Positions 46,600 to 58,684 of a stretch of 64,000 nt of DNA are shown here, one piece after another. The stretch's first letter is position 1; each line of letters starts with the position of its first letter. Made by a program: the position numbers and the translations under genes. Below the pieces are notes generated by a model, which saw only the letters and a list, made by a program, of their open reading frames with translations, did not search any database and was not told the DNA's origin. The DNA is from Prosopocoilus inquinatus (taxonomy: Eukaryota > Arthropoda > Insecta > Coleoptera > Lucanidae): NCBI GenBank assembly GCA_036172665.1, contig CM069872.1, positions 53,864,101-53,928,100 on the forward strand, in the 5' to 3' direction.

Positions 46600-49500
46600 T
46601 CCTTCATTTTTAATTATTATTTACTTTTTTTTTAATTTTGGATAATACAAGCTGCGTCGCTTCCTTTGTATGTTATTTCCAACCCCCGTCTTCAGTGATG
46701 AATATGACGATGACAGTGACATGACGTGCTCGCTAGACCGTCACAGAAGGTTGCAGAAGAGAGCGACATGAAAGGGGTTCATTCATTTCGACGAATGCAT
46801 ACCACACGGCAATTATTTCCGTGTCGATTGCAAGCGTCGCCTTCCTGCGGCGCGGTGATAAATTAGACGCGTTTCACCCCTTCCGAGGGGGGGCGGGGCG
46901 GTGGTGTTGGTCGCCGCCGCCGCCGCCGGCCATTGTGTATCGCGTTGTATCGGTGTAATGGCGACACTAACACCTTTAATTCGCTCTCACCTGCTGTTCC
47001 GTGCCAAAGAACCGAATGAAACGCACAAACGGTAATTTGCGTGTCATCGCGGTGGAACGATCGAGGGAGGGGGCGAACCCCCGACGTTTTCCCTTTTATT
47101 ATTTGATGAAGCAGCCGCTAAAAAAAAAAAAAAAAAACAGGGTTGTTGGAATTATCTTTACATAATAGACCCCAATAATTGTGACAGTCAGTAATTACAG
47201 GCACGTGTTTAAAGTCCTAAAATAGAATTCCACGAAAGGCAAAGAAGAAAGAGCCCGTAACAGGATCCTGAGGCTCCAAGCCTACTCGACAGATGAGCTC
47301 GCGAAATTACATAGCCTACTCGAGACAACAGATAAGAGCGCGAAATTGCGTTTTTTTTCCTCTTCCTCTCTCCCTCCCTCTCTCTGGTCATGTCATTATC
47401 CGGCGATAAACTCCAGCTGAGCGTAATTAGTTTATTGTGATAATTAGCGGCGTTTATATTACCCAATATGTCCCGATAGGTTATCTCGTCGTTTTATCAT
47501 CGCCCAACAACAACAAAAAAAAAAACGAACGTAAATATTTGCGCCGCGGAAAGATTTACGGCCGTTGGCAGCCGGTCTTTATTGGGGGGGAACTCCATTC
47601 AATCCCATGGATTTATTTAGAAATAAAATATCTCCTCCGGATTGTAATCGATTCACGCTTGGTTTCCAATAACTTTTCTTCCTCCAAAATCATGCCCGGT
47701 TTTATTACAAAAATTTTGAGCTTGTCAAATCTCAAAGCTTTGAAAAAATTGTTTTATATGTGTATGTATACATTTACAGTCACGTAGACGATAATGTACA
47801 ATACAGAGGGGCAGATTTTACTACCCCTGTGCACTACGTACACTGAATTCCACGTTGATGAATTGTCGACGTCACCGGTGGACAGTGCGTAATAACAGCG
47901 GCAGCTCATAAATAGCGCGAGAGGGGGTCGTGGACAAAAAGGAGAATTCATCATTTAAATACACGTTGCAAAGGCCCATCACTCGCCGCTCCTCCTTTTC
48001 ACAGAAATTCCTTTTCGTTTAAAATATATGCGATAATAATGTTCCTCTAAATTTTAAATCTTTACCTGCTTCCAGCGTCCTTTAGTATTTCAGAAAGGAA
48101 TTATTTATTTTAATTGTTAAATAAAAGAAAATATATGTGTGTATGTATGCCGTTAATTCACATTTGTTTGGGTATTGTGGGATTGAGTTCAGAAACAGAA
48201 GTGTACACCGTCATTGCGTGTATACATAACATATACATAACTTCGTTCAGCTTTATTTTTTCCATATATTGTGTTATTCTTTCTTAGTCATTATAATTCC
48301 ACAATACATGTATGTAAATATATTTAAAATTAGTTAATATTAGGCGTCAACTGAAGTAACGAGGGTTCAATAAAAAAACGGTCAAGTACGCTGTAGCAGG
48401 CTTTTGTTGTCGGGAACGCATGTCGCGTTTAACTTCATTTGAATTTCAACTTTGACAAGTTGACGGTTAAACCTAACCAACAAAACTCGAATGCTGCTTC
48501 TGCAATTTTTTTTTAATATTTATACTTAATATAAACATTCGATAATAAAAGTTTCTTTTTGAAATGTCTTCGTTGAGCTAAAGTGAGGTTAGAAATGCAA
48601 GTGACGCTTCACGCTAGCCGTATGAAGAACCCTACGCTAGACGTTCAGAATAAATTCATGGCTATCTAGACCGTTTTTTTAATTGAACACTCGTTACTTA
48701 GATACACCAAATGTATCGATTACATCCAGCCATAAATAACTTTGCAGTTTTAAAAAGGTGGACGCGTCCAAGGCAACAACTCAATAATGCGTGGAAATCA
48801 AATAGCAATAATATTTTTTAAAAACGCTAAATTCAGAGTTTGATTGGATTCAAAATTTAAAAATATAAATTTTTCAAAAAAATAATTCGGTACGTACTTA
48901 GGAAATCTCCTCTTGTCTGACGTAAATCCCTAAGTGACGCTTCAAAATTTGTGAAAATAAAATTGTCAATTAACTCAAAAGCAAGTAAAACAAACAATAA
49001 TTAAATTGTCTGTGCGCAAATGTGAAATGAAGTTAATAAGAAAAATGGTAACGGTCGTGAGGGTGAGGTGAGTTATTTGAAAATAGGATGAAAGTAAACT
49101 TCCGTAAATCGACCGTCAAAATATCGAATTATATTGGCAACAATAACATCCAACAATGGCTATCTGTATAACATAAAAATTATTTTACAGAAATGCTTTG
49201 GTAAATATCTCAACGGAACGCTCAAATTGAAGTTAGGAACTCATTTCGTAGCGACAAGGAAACTGAGTAAGCGAACGGTTTCGAAAAAAATAAGATTCTT
49301 GTAAGCAGGCGGGCATGGCCGGATTCAGATGACACTCCGGGGCCTCAGCAATGAATTCAGTAAATGAATGCAGAATAAATCGAAATGCGCCACCTGTAAA
49401 GTCGTATTTGAACAGTCCCCCCCTCCCCCATTTGGAGAAGGAAAAATTACAGGAAACTGTAATTGACTATCATTTCTTTTTTGCGTTTGCCCTACTTTTG

Positions 49501-49860
49501 GCTTGAGAAATTTTTTTATTTAACTAACGACGATTTATTTTGAGCCCGAATTGGCGGTGGGCCTCCGGGACTTCACTGGCTCTTACGACACAATGCAAGC
49601 GATGTAATCGTGCGTAATTGGGACAGTACCGCTCCAATTTATGTGTCCTCGGCCCTTGTTCTGGTCGCGTCCCGGTTGTGGGTTGGATGTGCATGACGAC
49701 GGGTCGCCTGTAATAACCGCTGCGAACGCCCCCTACAAAACCGCAGCCTACACTCTGTTTCTACACGTCCACAATACCTAAGCCAGGGGGGAGTTTGGGG
49801 GATTTACAACTAAAGCATCGCATTCTTTAAAATTATTTTATTAGTATTACAGTGAACATA
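46600..49860. other. Long unique stretch, no gene recognised
   Basis: A GCC tract (46913-46927), an A run (47120-47137) and AT-rich DNA from 48000 to 49300. Nothing else supported. Confidence 0.35.
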
Positions 49861-49861
49861 C

Positions 49862-50080
49862 TACACTCTATTTTTTATTGATAGGCGGTAAATTCGAAGT
49901 TGTAAAAGAATGTGGTTCCCCTATTAGTAATTCATTCGTGTTCTTTTTTTAAAAATTTTATCAAAATAGCAGCTAGTTAATAACGATTGGCGTCAACTTT
50001 GATTTTTTTTGTCGTCTGTCAGTTATGTAATAAATTATACAAATCTGTGATATCCGCCTATCAATAATAAATAAAGTGTA
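49862..50080. mobile_element. ~219-bp MITE with ~30-bp terminal inverted repeats
   Basis: TACACTCTATTTTTTATTGATAGGCGG at the left is matched by the reverse complement of CCGCCTATCAATAATAAATAAAGTGTA at the right. The outer TA could be the target duplication of a mariner-like element. The interior is AT-rich and non-coding. Confidence 0.75.
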
Positions 50081-51660
50081 CTAATGTACGGGAAAAACTC
50101 CGCGTAAAAAAGTAGTATCGTCGCCAAGTTTAAAATTGTAAAGGGATGGACTGTGCCCTGGTCCGCATCCCGCAGTCGTTAAACAAAACACGTTCGGTGC
50201 ATACACTTCTTAGTAACAAATGGTGGAGGTCGAAGCCGCAGACCGCACCGTTCCAAAATTGCAATTACTTAGTTTTATGACCGACGCGTAAATTACGGCG
50301 CGCGGTCGGACGCGCATCGTTTAATTCCATCGCCTCTAATCTAATCCCGTGGGATGATCGTGATCGCGCGGCTCGATGCTCCCCGAATTCGGACCGCGGA
50401 GGGGGGAGGGAGAGAAGTTAATAAACAAATAAATTAGACACACCGGACCACCCCGTATTTGAAGCGTGCCTGGTGAATAGGCCACCAACAAAACATAGAA
50501 GAACGCGCCTTTGTTTTACTGGTGGGGGGAGGGGCTACGTGTTAATGTCACGAACGAGAAAAAGGGGTGGGCTGTGAATAAAGTCTGAGCAACACGGAGC
50601 GAGTTAAATGTCTGTGTGAGATAAAGTCCAATACGTTAAGCCTGGAAACATAATAATTAATTATGTGTTAAATTGTAGAGACACTCGGGTTTTATATTAC
50701 GTCGCTTGGCCTAAAATAATGAAACCGAACGTAAAAATAATCAGTCAACGTTTACTTCACCATAAATGTGCTTTGGCTCTTCATCCGAGGCCAACGATCA
50801 ACGATTTGCTAACTCACTGCTACGTACTCATTTCTACTCTGGTCACTGGCTAACTGCCAGAATGATTAATTAAGGGAGTCGGAAGCCAAGGGTTCCAAGT
50901 ACTAAAATGCAAATTTGCAGATATACAGTGTGTCCCAGATTGAGTAGGCTACCGCAGGTAACTTTCTTATTAGCGAAGATAGAGATTTGGTTGAACGGGC
51001 AATGTTTTGCAGTTTAATGCGCTTATTTGAATGGCGTAGAGAAAATTTGAAAATTCTCAATAGTTTTATATTGTACTATGTAATATATAACTATTAGTTA
51101 TATAGTTATATATATATATATATATATATATATTATCGCGGAAATACTGAAAATCGCTGTTTTTGTTCTTAACAACTTCGTAAGTGTAAGAAACATGAAA
51201 AAAAGTTCGATACAAAAGTTACTAGGTTTGAAAAAATACAGCTGAAAGTTAAGTCAAAATAAAATTAAAGGTAGCGGCTCTCAAGTAATCGATACCAACT
51301 TTCCAACATATTGGATTTTTATATCTACGATTAAATAGCATTTTCTTTTCTCGTTTCAACCGTGTGTCACAACCCATACCTAAATTAAAAAAGAAAGTAT
51401 CAAGAAAATCATATTTTCATTTTAAATCAACCAAGCGAGGAAAAATAAAAGTTGCTTTTACCTTAAACAAAAAAAAACAAAAATAAAACAAAATAAAGTT
51501 ATAATTGCCCCCCTCAATTAATAATAATCACTCTCTTATTAATAATGAATACATTGATTAACAAATTTCAACTTTTAAATTATTCGTACGGGTTGTTGTG
51601 ACAAAGTGCATTTTCTAAAAAAAAAAGTTCGGGTCCAAAAGTCGATGTATCAAAACATAA
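50081..51660. other. Unique DNA with a TA microsatellite
   Basis: (TA)n lies at about 51108-51133. GATATACAGTGTGTCCCAGA at 50919-50938 resembles a mariner-type end but has no partner. Confidence 0.4.
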
Positions 51661-51960
51661 TTAACGAGCGAGCGCGTTAATTGTTTTGCATTTCGTGCAA
51701 AACAATCTGCCGGTGCCGCATTGCAAGCAGTAAGTTCGACGACTTTTTTGCCGTTGCTTGTACTTCCTGTTTCTTTTTTTTTGCTTCAATTTCCTTACAG
51801 TCCGTTGGAGAATCGTCGATGTTCTTTTGTTTCCTCTCGCCAAAACAACTCAATCCTTTTGTTTCGTATTTTGTTTGTGTGTCTTTTTAATTAATTTCAT
51901 TTTGCTATTGTTCTTCTTTTGTTTAATCCGGAAGAAATTGTTGGTAGGATTCTTCAAAAC
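51660..51960. repeat. Second T-rich block of the ACAAAAGAAGATCGACGA family
   Basis: On the minus strand ACAAAAGAACATCGACGATT and CTCCAACGGACTG parallel ACAAAAGCAGATCGGTGATT and CTCCAACGGGACG at 42447-42481. The same block at 32820-34420 has this orientation. Confidence 0.55.
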
Positions 51961-54850
51961 AAGTTCGACTCAACCACGAAATCACAAGAAAAGAAAAAAA
52001 GTTTATGTCAAATCGCGAAGCAAACAACTGATGTCAGACGTTTCAAAAATTGTGCCGCGTTCACAAAGAACAAACACGTCACCGCCAACTTCGACGTCTT
52101 TATAATTTGCTTCAGAATAATTGAAAATGGACGTTCGCTTGAAATAATTGTACTTCGCCTTCGGTCTATAATAATAAGAATTCTAGAACCAACGACACCC
52201 TTTCATTAATAGTTTCTTGCCGCATGTGTTTCCGTGCCCGTAGGAAAAAAAGGTCGCTGTAATTAAAAAAAAAAAAAAAATCGGTTGGGGGTGATCTCTT
52301 GTTTTGGCTTCGACAACCAACCACCACGTTTACTTAAATTAAAAGTCACAGCGGGAACCACTCTTCTCACACACGTCGCAAGACTAAACAAATTGCGCCC
52401 CCGTGTTTGTTATGATTGGGCGCGCGCAAAAAAGTCGACGGCGCGCGGCGGGGGCGCCCGCCGGAAAAGAAGCTACGCACCCCCTTCCGCGCCCCGCCAC
52501 CGCCCAGCGATTATTAAGCGCTTTGTATGGTAATTTAATCAGCGGAGTGCTATCTATTTTGTTTTTTGTTTTACTCGCGTAATTTGGTTTACGATCTGGT
52601 TTTCGTGCCCACGATTCCAATCTCCGGGGGTGACTAATTTCAGTGAGAACCTATCCCCCGCGCCCGTCTTATGTTCACAGCATTTTACACTTGCGCCTCC
52701 GGATTTTTTAGAAAGAAGCCTCCTCTTCTAAGGCGGCGCGCCGGAATCGCTTGTAATTATTAGGTATTTTGAAAAAAAGACGGCGTTTCTTCTAGTAAAA
52801 AAAAAATCTTAGCGCCGAGCAGCAATTTTACCGAACGAATATTTTAAGAGTTTTGTAAAAAGAAATTAATAAGATTGTTTTTAATATCGCTGTTATTTAA
52901 ACACGCCTGGTTAAATTAAGTTACGTTGGTGGCAGCAGCGGTGGGATCGAGCGAAACGAACGATTGATGCGTGACTCTCGCGATGCTGTCGAAAGACAAA
53001 GTCGACTTCGAGGAAGAGACCAAGACCAGGCCAAGACGTGTGGCGAGGAAATAATAAGAATAACAATTAACAATTGCCTTGAGTATAATTTTTTTTTATT
53101 GAGACGAGCCTCATTAAAATGCGCTGCGTTGGTGGCAGCGGCGGGATTTATCGAAGTAACACCAAATCCGACAAGGTCTCTTTCGCCTTTTTTTTCCGTC
53201 ATCTCCTCAGTATTCCGGATGTAACAAACCATGTACAAACTTTCTTCCGAGCGATTTTCCGGGGGTAAGAAAAAACACTGTCGCCAGATCGATTGCAAAT
53301 TGCAATCGAGGGCAAGCAGTCGCGGTAATTCGAATTAGGGCGCGTCTCTTTTAAAAAAAAAAAGAAATGGCGCGGCGACCCGTTTTAAGGACGCTGACAA
53401 ATGCAGTTCGCCCCCTCCCCTCGCCCCCGGGGCAAAGGCCGGGCAATTAGGGCGATTTATTTGCGCCGCAGCCGAGCGGGACGTGTTCCCTTCGTCGGCC
53501 TTTCTTCTTCCCTAATGAAATTATGCGTTTCTTTGTTAGTTTATGACGTTGCCGACGCGCCGCGTCGCGCCTCTTGGAAAATTCGGGGCGCAAGCGACTC
53601 GCTTCGAGATTCAAAATAGACAGACTTCTTTCGCCGCCCCCTTTTCAAACATCAGCCGCAGGAAATTTGCGGCGCTTTTTTCGTGATCGCAAAGGCATTT
53701 AAAATCTTGTTCTTTTTTTTGGTCCCGCGCTTAGCTTCCGAAATCTTCCGCGTCGCACCGGAGGGCGTGCAGTAGTCCCGTTATTTAATTGGTACGCCCG
53801 CGCAAGGCGAGTGCAGGTGTTGGCGGTGCCTGCATCTTCCAAACTTCGAATGAAGTCATTCCGAGTATTCCATCTATGAATTGTTCGCGACGAAGATGAA
53901 CGCCGCTCTTTATTTTTAATTAATTTAATTGTTTAAAGCTGGCTGTGATAGTAAGCTGGAATAGTTTTAAGCGTGTGTTAGTGTTATTGTGTATTTGTCA
54001 ATCACAATCGACGCGTGCGCCTCCTTACAACAAAGCGAAGAGGAAAATGCATGACGTCAAAATATTTAGTTGGAGAGAGGGAGAGTGGGTCGTATTTTGT
54101 TACGGTTTGGAAATCGGCTTTTCAGGGGTCACCCTGAGAAGTGCAGAGACGCGACCTATCACCCGCGCATTCCCTGCCTCTTATTCCGTTTCACATTTAA
54201 ACCGACGGCGACGCTGTTGACATATTATGCAATCATTTTAATGCGTGTCTGCGGCATGGCAAATCAAAAAAAGAAGTGCGCCCGCCGGAAATATGAATTT
54301 GAAGTTTACGGGCGTGACTTGCGACTTCAATAGGAAACACCTGCGCTTACTCTGTTGCAAAAGTAAACGCACACCGCCTTTGTGATCCACTTTCCGCCGC
54401 TTATCGTTATTGCGAATCGCACTGAAATGGCTGAAGGGGCGCGGCTTCTCTCTTAAAAAAAAAAAACGCACTTGCGGTGATGCGCGATCAGAGGTTACCG
54501 CCAAGTCGTAAATGTCAATCATCCCCTTCTTTGTTTGCACAATTAAGACGTTTATTTCCTCTTTAAGTGCCGCCCACCTGCAGAATACTTGAAACATGCC
54601 ATCGCATCTAATCTTGTCGGTTTGATGCACATTCCAAATTTTATTGCTATATCCAAGAATTGCAATTCTTTTTTGCTCGCGCATTATTGTTTTTCGATTC
54701 GTGCAAGCCTTTCCCTCGTACCTACATTAGGGGGTATGGCTATTTTGGCTTTATTAATTTGCGACGTGCCCGGAGCAAGTCAGTCGCCTTGTCGTGTCCC
54801 TGGCGACACCTAGTTGGTGTTTGGAGAGGCTTTGCCCCGTTTCGCGGTGT
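51961..54850. other. Unique DNA, partly GC-rich, no gene recognised
   Basis: GC-rich between 52420 and 52520 and between 53390 and 53640. A GTTGGTGGCAGC(A/G)GCGG(T/G)... motif occurs twice (52924-52945, 53128-53147). No coding family recognised. Confidence 0.35.
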
Positions 54851-54973
54851 GCCCGATTTCTTCACCTCCTGATAAATTTATCTGCCAGGTATTATCCGTG
54901 GAAACCATTGTATCAATAATAGTTTTCGAGGATACTACCCGATAAATTTATCCGTAGGTGAATAAATCGGGCC
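54851..54973. mobile_element. MITE family member 2
   Basis: GCCCGATTTCTTCACCTCCT at the left and GGTGAATAAATCGGGC at the right are inverted. The interior shares GATAAATTTATCTGCCAGGT and TATTATCCGTGGAAACCATT with members 1 and 3. Confidence 0.75.
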
Positions 54974-55162
54974 TAAGAGAGGTTTCCTCGGTATACGACT
55001 TTTCGTCGGTTTTGACGTAACCCTGGAGGACTGAAACTCATCCGAATTGTCTCAGCCTCGTCCCCGTTGTGAAAGACAACGTACCACACATCTACGGTGT
55101 TCTATTTCGAAATTGGTTTTTATGGTGTTTACAGCAAGACATTACGAGACTTAACCGACTAA

Positions 55163-55290
55163 GGCCCGGTTTCACCATCACAGTTTAACTTTAAGCTCCG
55201 TTTTATTCCTATGGAAACAATTATTTTTGCAATTGTTACTATGGGAATAAAGCGAAGTTTAAAGTTAAACTGCGATGGTGAAACTGGGCC
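55163..55290. mobile_element. 128-bp PIF/Harbinger-type MITE
   Basis: The ends GGCCCGGTTTCACCATCACA and the reverse complement of TGCGATGGTGAAACTGGGCC match, and the inverted region extends through AGTTTAACTTTAA. TAA flanks both sides (55160-55162 and 55291-55293), the 3-bp duplication expected for PIF/Harbinger. Confidence 0.9.
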
Positions 55291-56076
55291 TAAGTATTGA
55301 AAGTTTTTCTGCTAAGCTCCGGATTAAAACATCGTAAGTGAGTCGCAACACCTTCACAGTTCCATGTGAATTTCATTTTTAATTTAAAATCCACCGCGTG
55401 CAATCTGCTTTACATCGGATTCGAGCTCGCATGTTCAATTGTTCACTGTGCGATTCCTCCCTCGCTCTTTGCCCTCTCCCCCCCTCCTCGACCCCCAAAA
55501 AAGGGGTGATTAAATGCATATCAACTTTCCAATGCGCGCAAAAAAAGAAGAAAAAATCGTGGCGTGCACCGGGCATGCAACAAACATCAAAGCGAGCTGT
55601 GCGCGCGTAATTAAAAATCAATACAGTGCGGGCCTGGAAACGCCGGCGTTAATCGGGCCTCGATTTTTGTTGCCGGGCTTGTGAAAGCCGGCCGAAGAAA
55701 AAACAAAACACAACCGATATTAAATTTCGCGGAATCGCGCCGTAAATATTCGCGCAATTGCCGGCGCGCCCGATCGCCCGCCCGCCCGCCCGCCATTGTG
55801 CCAGTTTCCGTTCACACACGGGCGGAACTGCAATTTGCTGCTCGATTATTCGACGTGTACTCATTAGATGGGGGCCGCTTTTCCAGAAATCTGGTCGTGA
55901 ATTGCGGAAACGTAGACGCTGATTACGATGATTATGCATCGAAAAACTTCCCTCGTGCGCACGCGGGGTTTTATTATTGAAATGTACGAGGTGGTTTTAA
56001 TAGTTGATGATGAATCAACAGAACGTTACGCGCTCAGCGCTCTACAACAAAAATTTGTTAAAGATTCAAGAACGTT

Positions 56077-57383
56077 AGCTCTATAAAATAAATCTCTAGG
56101 GGTCTCTCCAGTAACCTCCCTGAGTATATCTTGCCTTTTTTTTTTTTTGAGAAAAAAGAAGCTTGATTCTCCCTCACATTTCTTTCCGAGTCTGTTTGGA
56201 GTTTCCTGGAGACGTTTTGGAAAGTACCTGGAGCTATAAATTTTTCGAAGCCTTCGTGAAACCCTTTCTCTTTCTTGTTTTATTTACTTTTTCAAACAGT
56301 AATTAAGCCGCCGCGAAACCGAGATTGTGAAGAAAAAAATGGTTTAGGCCTAGTTTTAACTTTGAGCCGAAGCTTAAATCCTTCACAATTGTTGAACTAA
56401 TCGTTGCTAAATGTTTGAGCCTCGGCTCAAAGTTGAGCCCCATTTGTAAAACTGGACCTTAGTGTTCGTCTGGAGCTCTTTAAGCTTGGACGTGTTTCTC
56501 TCTTTCTGATTTCCAAACCGGAATGAAATGAACTGATTAATCCAAAAACGAAAATGAGGCGTGTTATGGTGAGAGAAGGATAGGTGCCGAATCCCTTGCC
56601 ACCCCCACGCCATTAATATCGCGCCTCAGACGTTCCGGTTGTGCACACACACACACAGAAATTACATCCAATACGTCAACAATAAACGCGCGCGTCGAGA
56701 TCACATGATCGCTTTCGCCGGAAACGATATCAAGTTGTCGCCGGGAATTAATACCGTCGTGACGTGCATGTGACAATCACGAGACGCCCAACGTGGCCGG
56801 GGGCGGTTGCGCGCGTCCTCAGCTAATTAACAGCGCCGAGCGAGGCTTCTTATTACCGCGCATCTCCCATGACAACCGCTTTATCAGTTTAATCAGGCCC
56901 GACTTATGGCGAAACATGCCCCCGAGTGCTCGTCAGCGCAGGATCTCGTTATGTATATGAAAGATCTCGTGATTGCAGCCGCAAGGATAGTTATCCTTCT
57001 ATTGATTTTTTATCGTCGCCGTCGACGACGACGACGACGACGCGTGTGTGCGTTCACGACAAGCTAGAGTCATAGAGTCAGTTCGGTTCATACATTGACA
57101 TCTCAAGACGTTAAAATTTCCATCAAGCACATTCCGAAATACATACCTCAAGTGGACTCATAAAGCGATTCCAAAGATCTGATCTTAAAGAAAGAGAAGG
57201 GTTAACTTCAGAAAGGTTTCGAGGAATTTATAGCTCCAGGTACTTTCCAAATTAGGAAACGCCAAGTAGACTAAGAAAGAAATCTGACGGGGGAATCAAG
57301 CTTTTCTCTCTCAAAAACAAAATGCGAGTGGTAAACTCAGGGAGGTTATTGGAGAGACCCCTAGAGATTTATTTTATAGAGAA
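56077..57383. repeat. Inverted pair of ~200-bp arms 0.9 kb apart
   Basis: 56077-56274 and the reverse complement of 57187-57383 share CTATAAAATAAATCTCTAGG, GGTCTCTCCA(G/A)TAACC, GCTTGATTC, GGAAAGTACCTGGAGCTATA and CTTTCTCTTTCTT-like text in the same order. The arms belong to the TTGGAGTTTCCTGGAGACG family that forms the satellite at 61.1-63.0 kb. The spacer holds a Harbinger-type MITE and unique DNA. Confidence 0.85.
56347..56458. mobile_element. 112-bp PIF/Harbinger-type MITE
   Basis: The left end GGCCTAGTTTTAACTTTGAG and the right end (reverse complement GGTCCAGTTTTACAAATG, then GGGGCTCAACTTTGAGCCG) are imperfect inverted repeats. TTA flanks both ends (56344-56346, 56459-56461). The ends resemble those of the MITE at 55163-55290, so both may be mobilised by one source. 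Confidence 0.8.
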
Positions 57384-58064
57384 GCTGAAGCTCCAGATAC
57401 ATTCCAGGACGTCTCCAGGAACTCCAAATAAAGTCAGAAATGAATCAGTTCCTTTTTTTCCTCATACAAAATCAAGAGCTTGCGATTAGGAAGACAGATT
57501 GAATCGTCGGCGTAAAAAAAAAAAAAGATTTACGCGGTGTTTACATTTTTTTTTATATAATTGCCCTTGACGACTCTAGGGGGCGTATCAAGAACGCATG
57601 ATTTCTGACGATTTTAACTTGAGAAACCCCACGAAGACGTTGCATAAAATGTACTCTACCCCCGCGAAAGCGCAATATGAATCGGCCTTTATGTGTTTTC
57701 GCGTAATTCGCCCGAGGCCTCCCTCGAAACCGCGGATCCTCTCGTCGTCGTCCTCCTCCTCCTCCTCCCCCCGCGCCACCACCGCATTGTTTCCGACGGA
57801 GCTATTACCTTCCGCTGTTTTTATCGCCTTTGCTGAAATGCGCGTTAAATATTAATTTCGGCTCGGTTTCATTTCGCCTCGGCGGCGAGCGAGGCGGGCG
57901 ACGTTTCGAAATGAGGATGGATTTTCAGGTCTACCAAAAAAAAAGAAAAGGGAAACAAATTTTCTCTTTCGCGCGCGCTTTCTTTGTTGTGCTTTGGACG
58001 GGCTGCGGATTATGTAAAAGAAGAAGAAAACGTGTCGTCGCTTATTCCACCAACACCGTTATCG
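57384..58064. other. Unique DNA, no gene recognised
   Basis: A TCC/TCG tract (57738-57768) is present. Open frames show no domains. Confidence 0.35.
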
Positions 58065-58684
58065 AAAACAGGCCTGAGTAATTGCGTAGGAATATCAGAC
58101 CTCGGGGTACTGTCCAGTTTAACGTTTCGCTGTTGCGCCGTGAATAGTATACAGGGTTACAATTAATTAAGGGGGATCTCAATTATCAAAAACAGGGCTG
58201 AGTAATTGCGTAGGAATGTCAGACCTCGGGGTACTGTCCAGTTTCACTTTTCGCTGTTGGGCCGTGAATAGTATACAGGGTTACAATTAATTAAAGGGGA
58301 TCTCAATTATCAAAAACAGGCCTGAGTAATTGCGTAGGAATATCAGACCTCGGGGTACTGTCCAGTTTCACTTTTCGCTGTTGCGCCGTGGATAGTATAC
58401 AGGGTTACAATTAATTAAAGGGGATCTCAATTAGCAAAAACAGGCCTGAGTAGTTGCGTAGGAATATCAGACCTCGGGGTACTGTCCAGTTTCACTTTTC
58501 GCTGTTGCGCCGTGGATAGTATACAGGGTTACAATTAATTAAAGGGGATCTCAATTAGCAAAAACAGGCCTGCGTAATTGCGTAGGAATATCAGACCTTA
58601 GGGTACTGTCCAGTTTCACGTTTCGCTGTTGCGCCGCGAATAGTATACAGGGTTATAACTAATTAAAGGGGATCTCGTAAACTA
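58065..58684. repeat. Satellite array, five copies of a 124-bp unit
   Basis: AAAACAGGCCTGAGTAATTG starts at 58065, 58189, 58313, 58437 and 58561, exactly 124 bp apart. Each unit contains ATCAGACCTCGGGGTACTGT and TATACAGGGTTACAATTAAT. The copies are >90% alike by eye. The last unit leads into the MITE at 58648-59412, whose terminus is part of every unit. Confidence 0.95.

Noticed and set aside
51661..51843. 60-residue minus-strand open frame with CxxC pairs (CLQCGTGRLFCTKC), like a zinc ribbon
   Set aside because: Lies within a member of the dispersed A-rich repeat family; the cysteines are not in a conserved domain that I can name.
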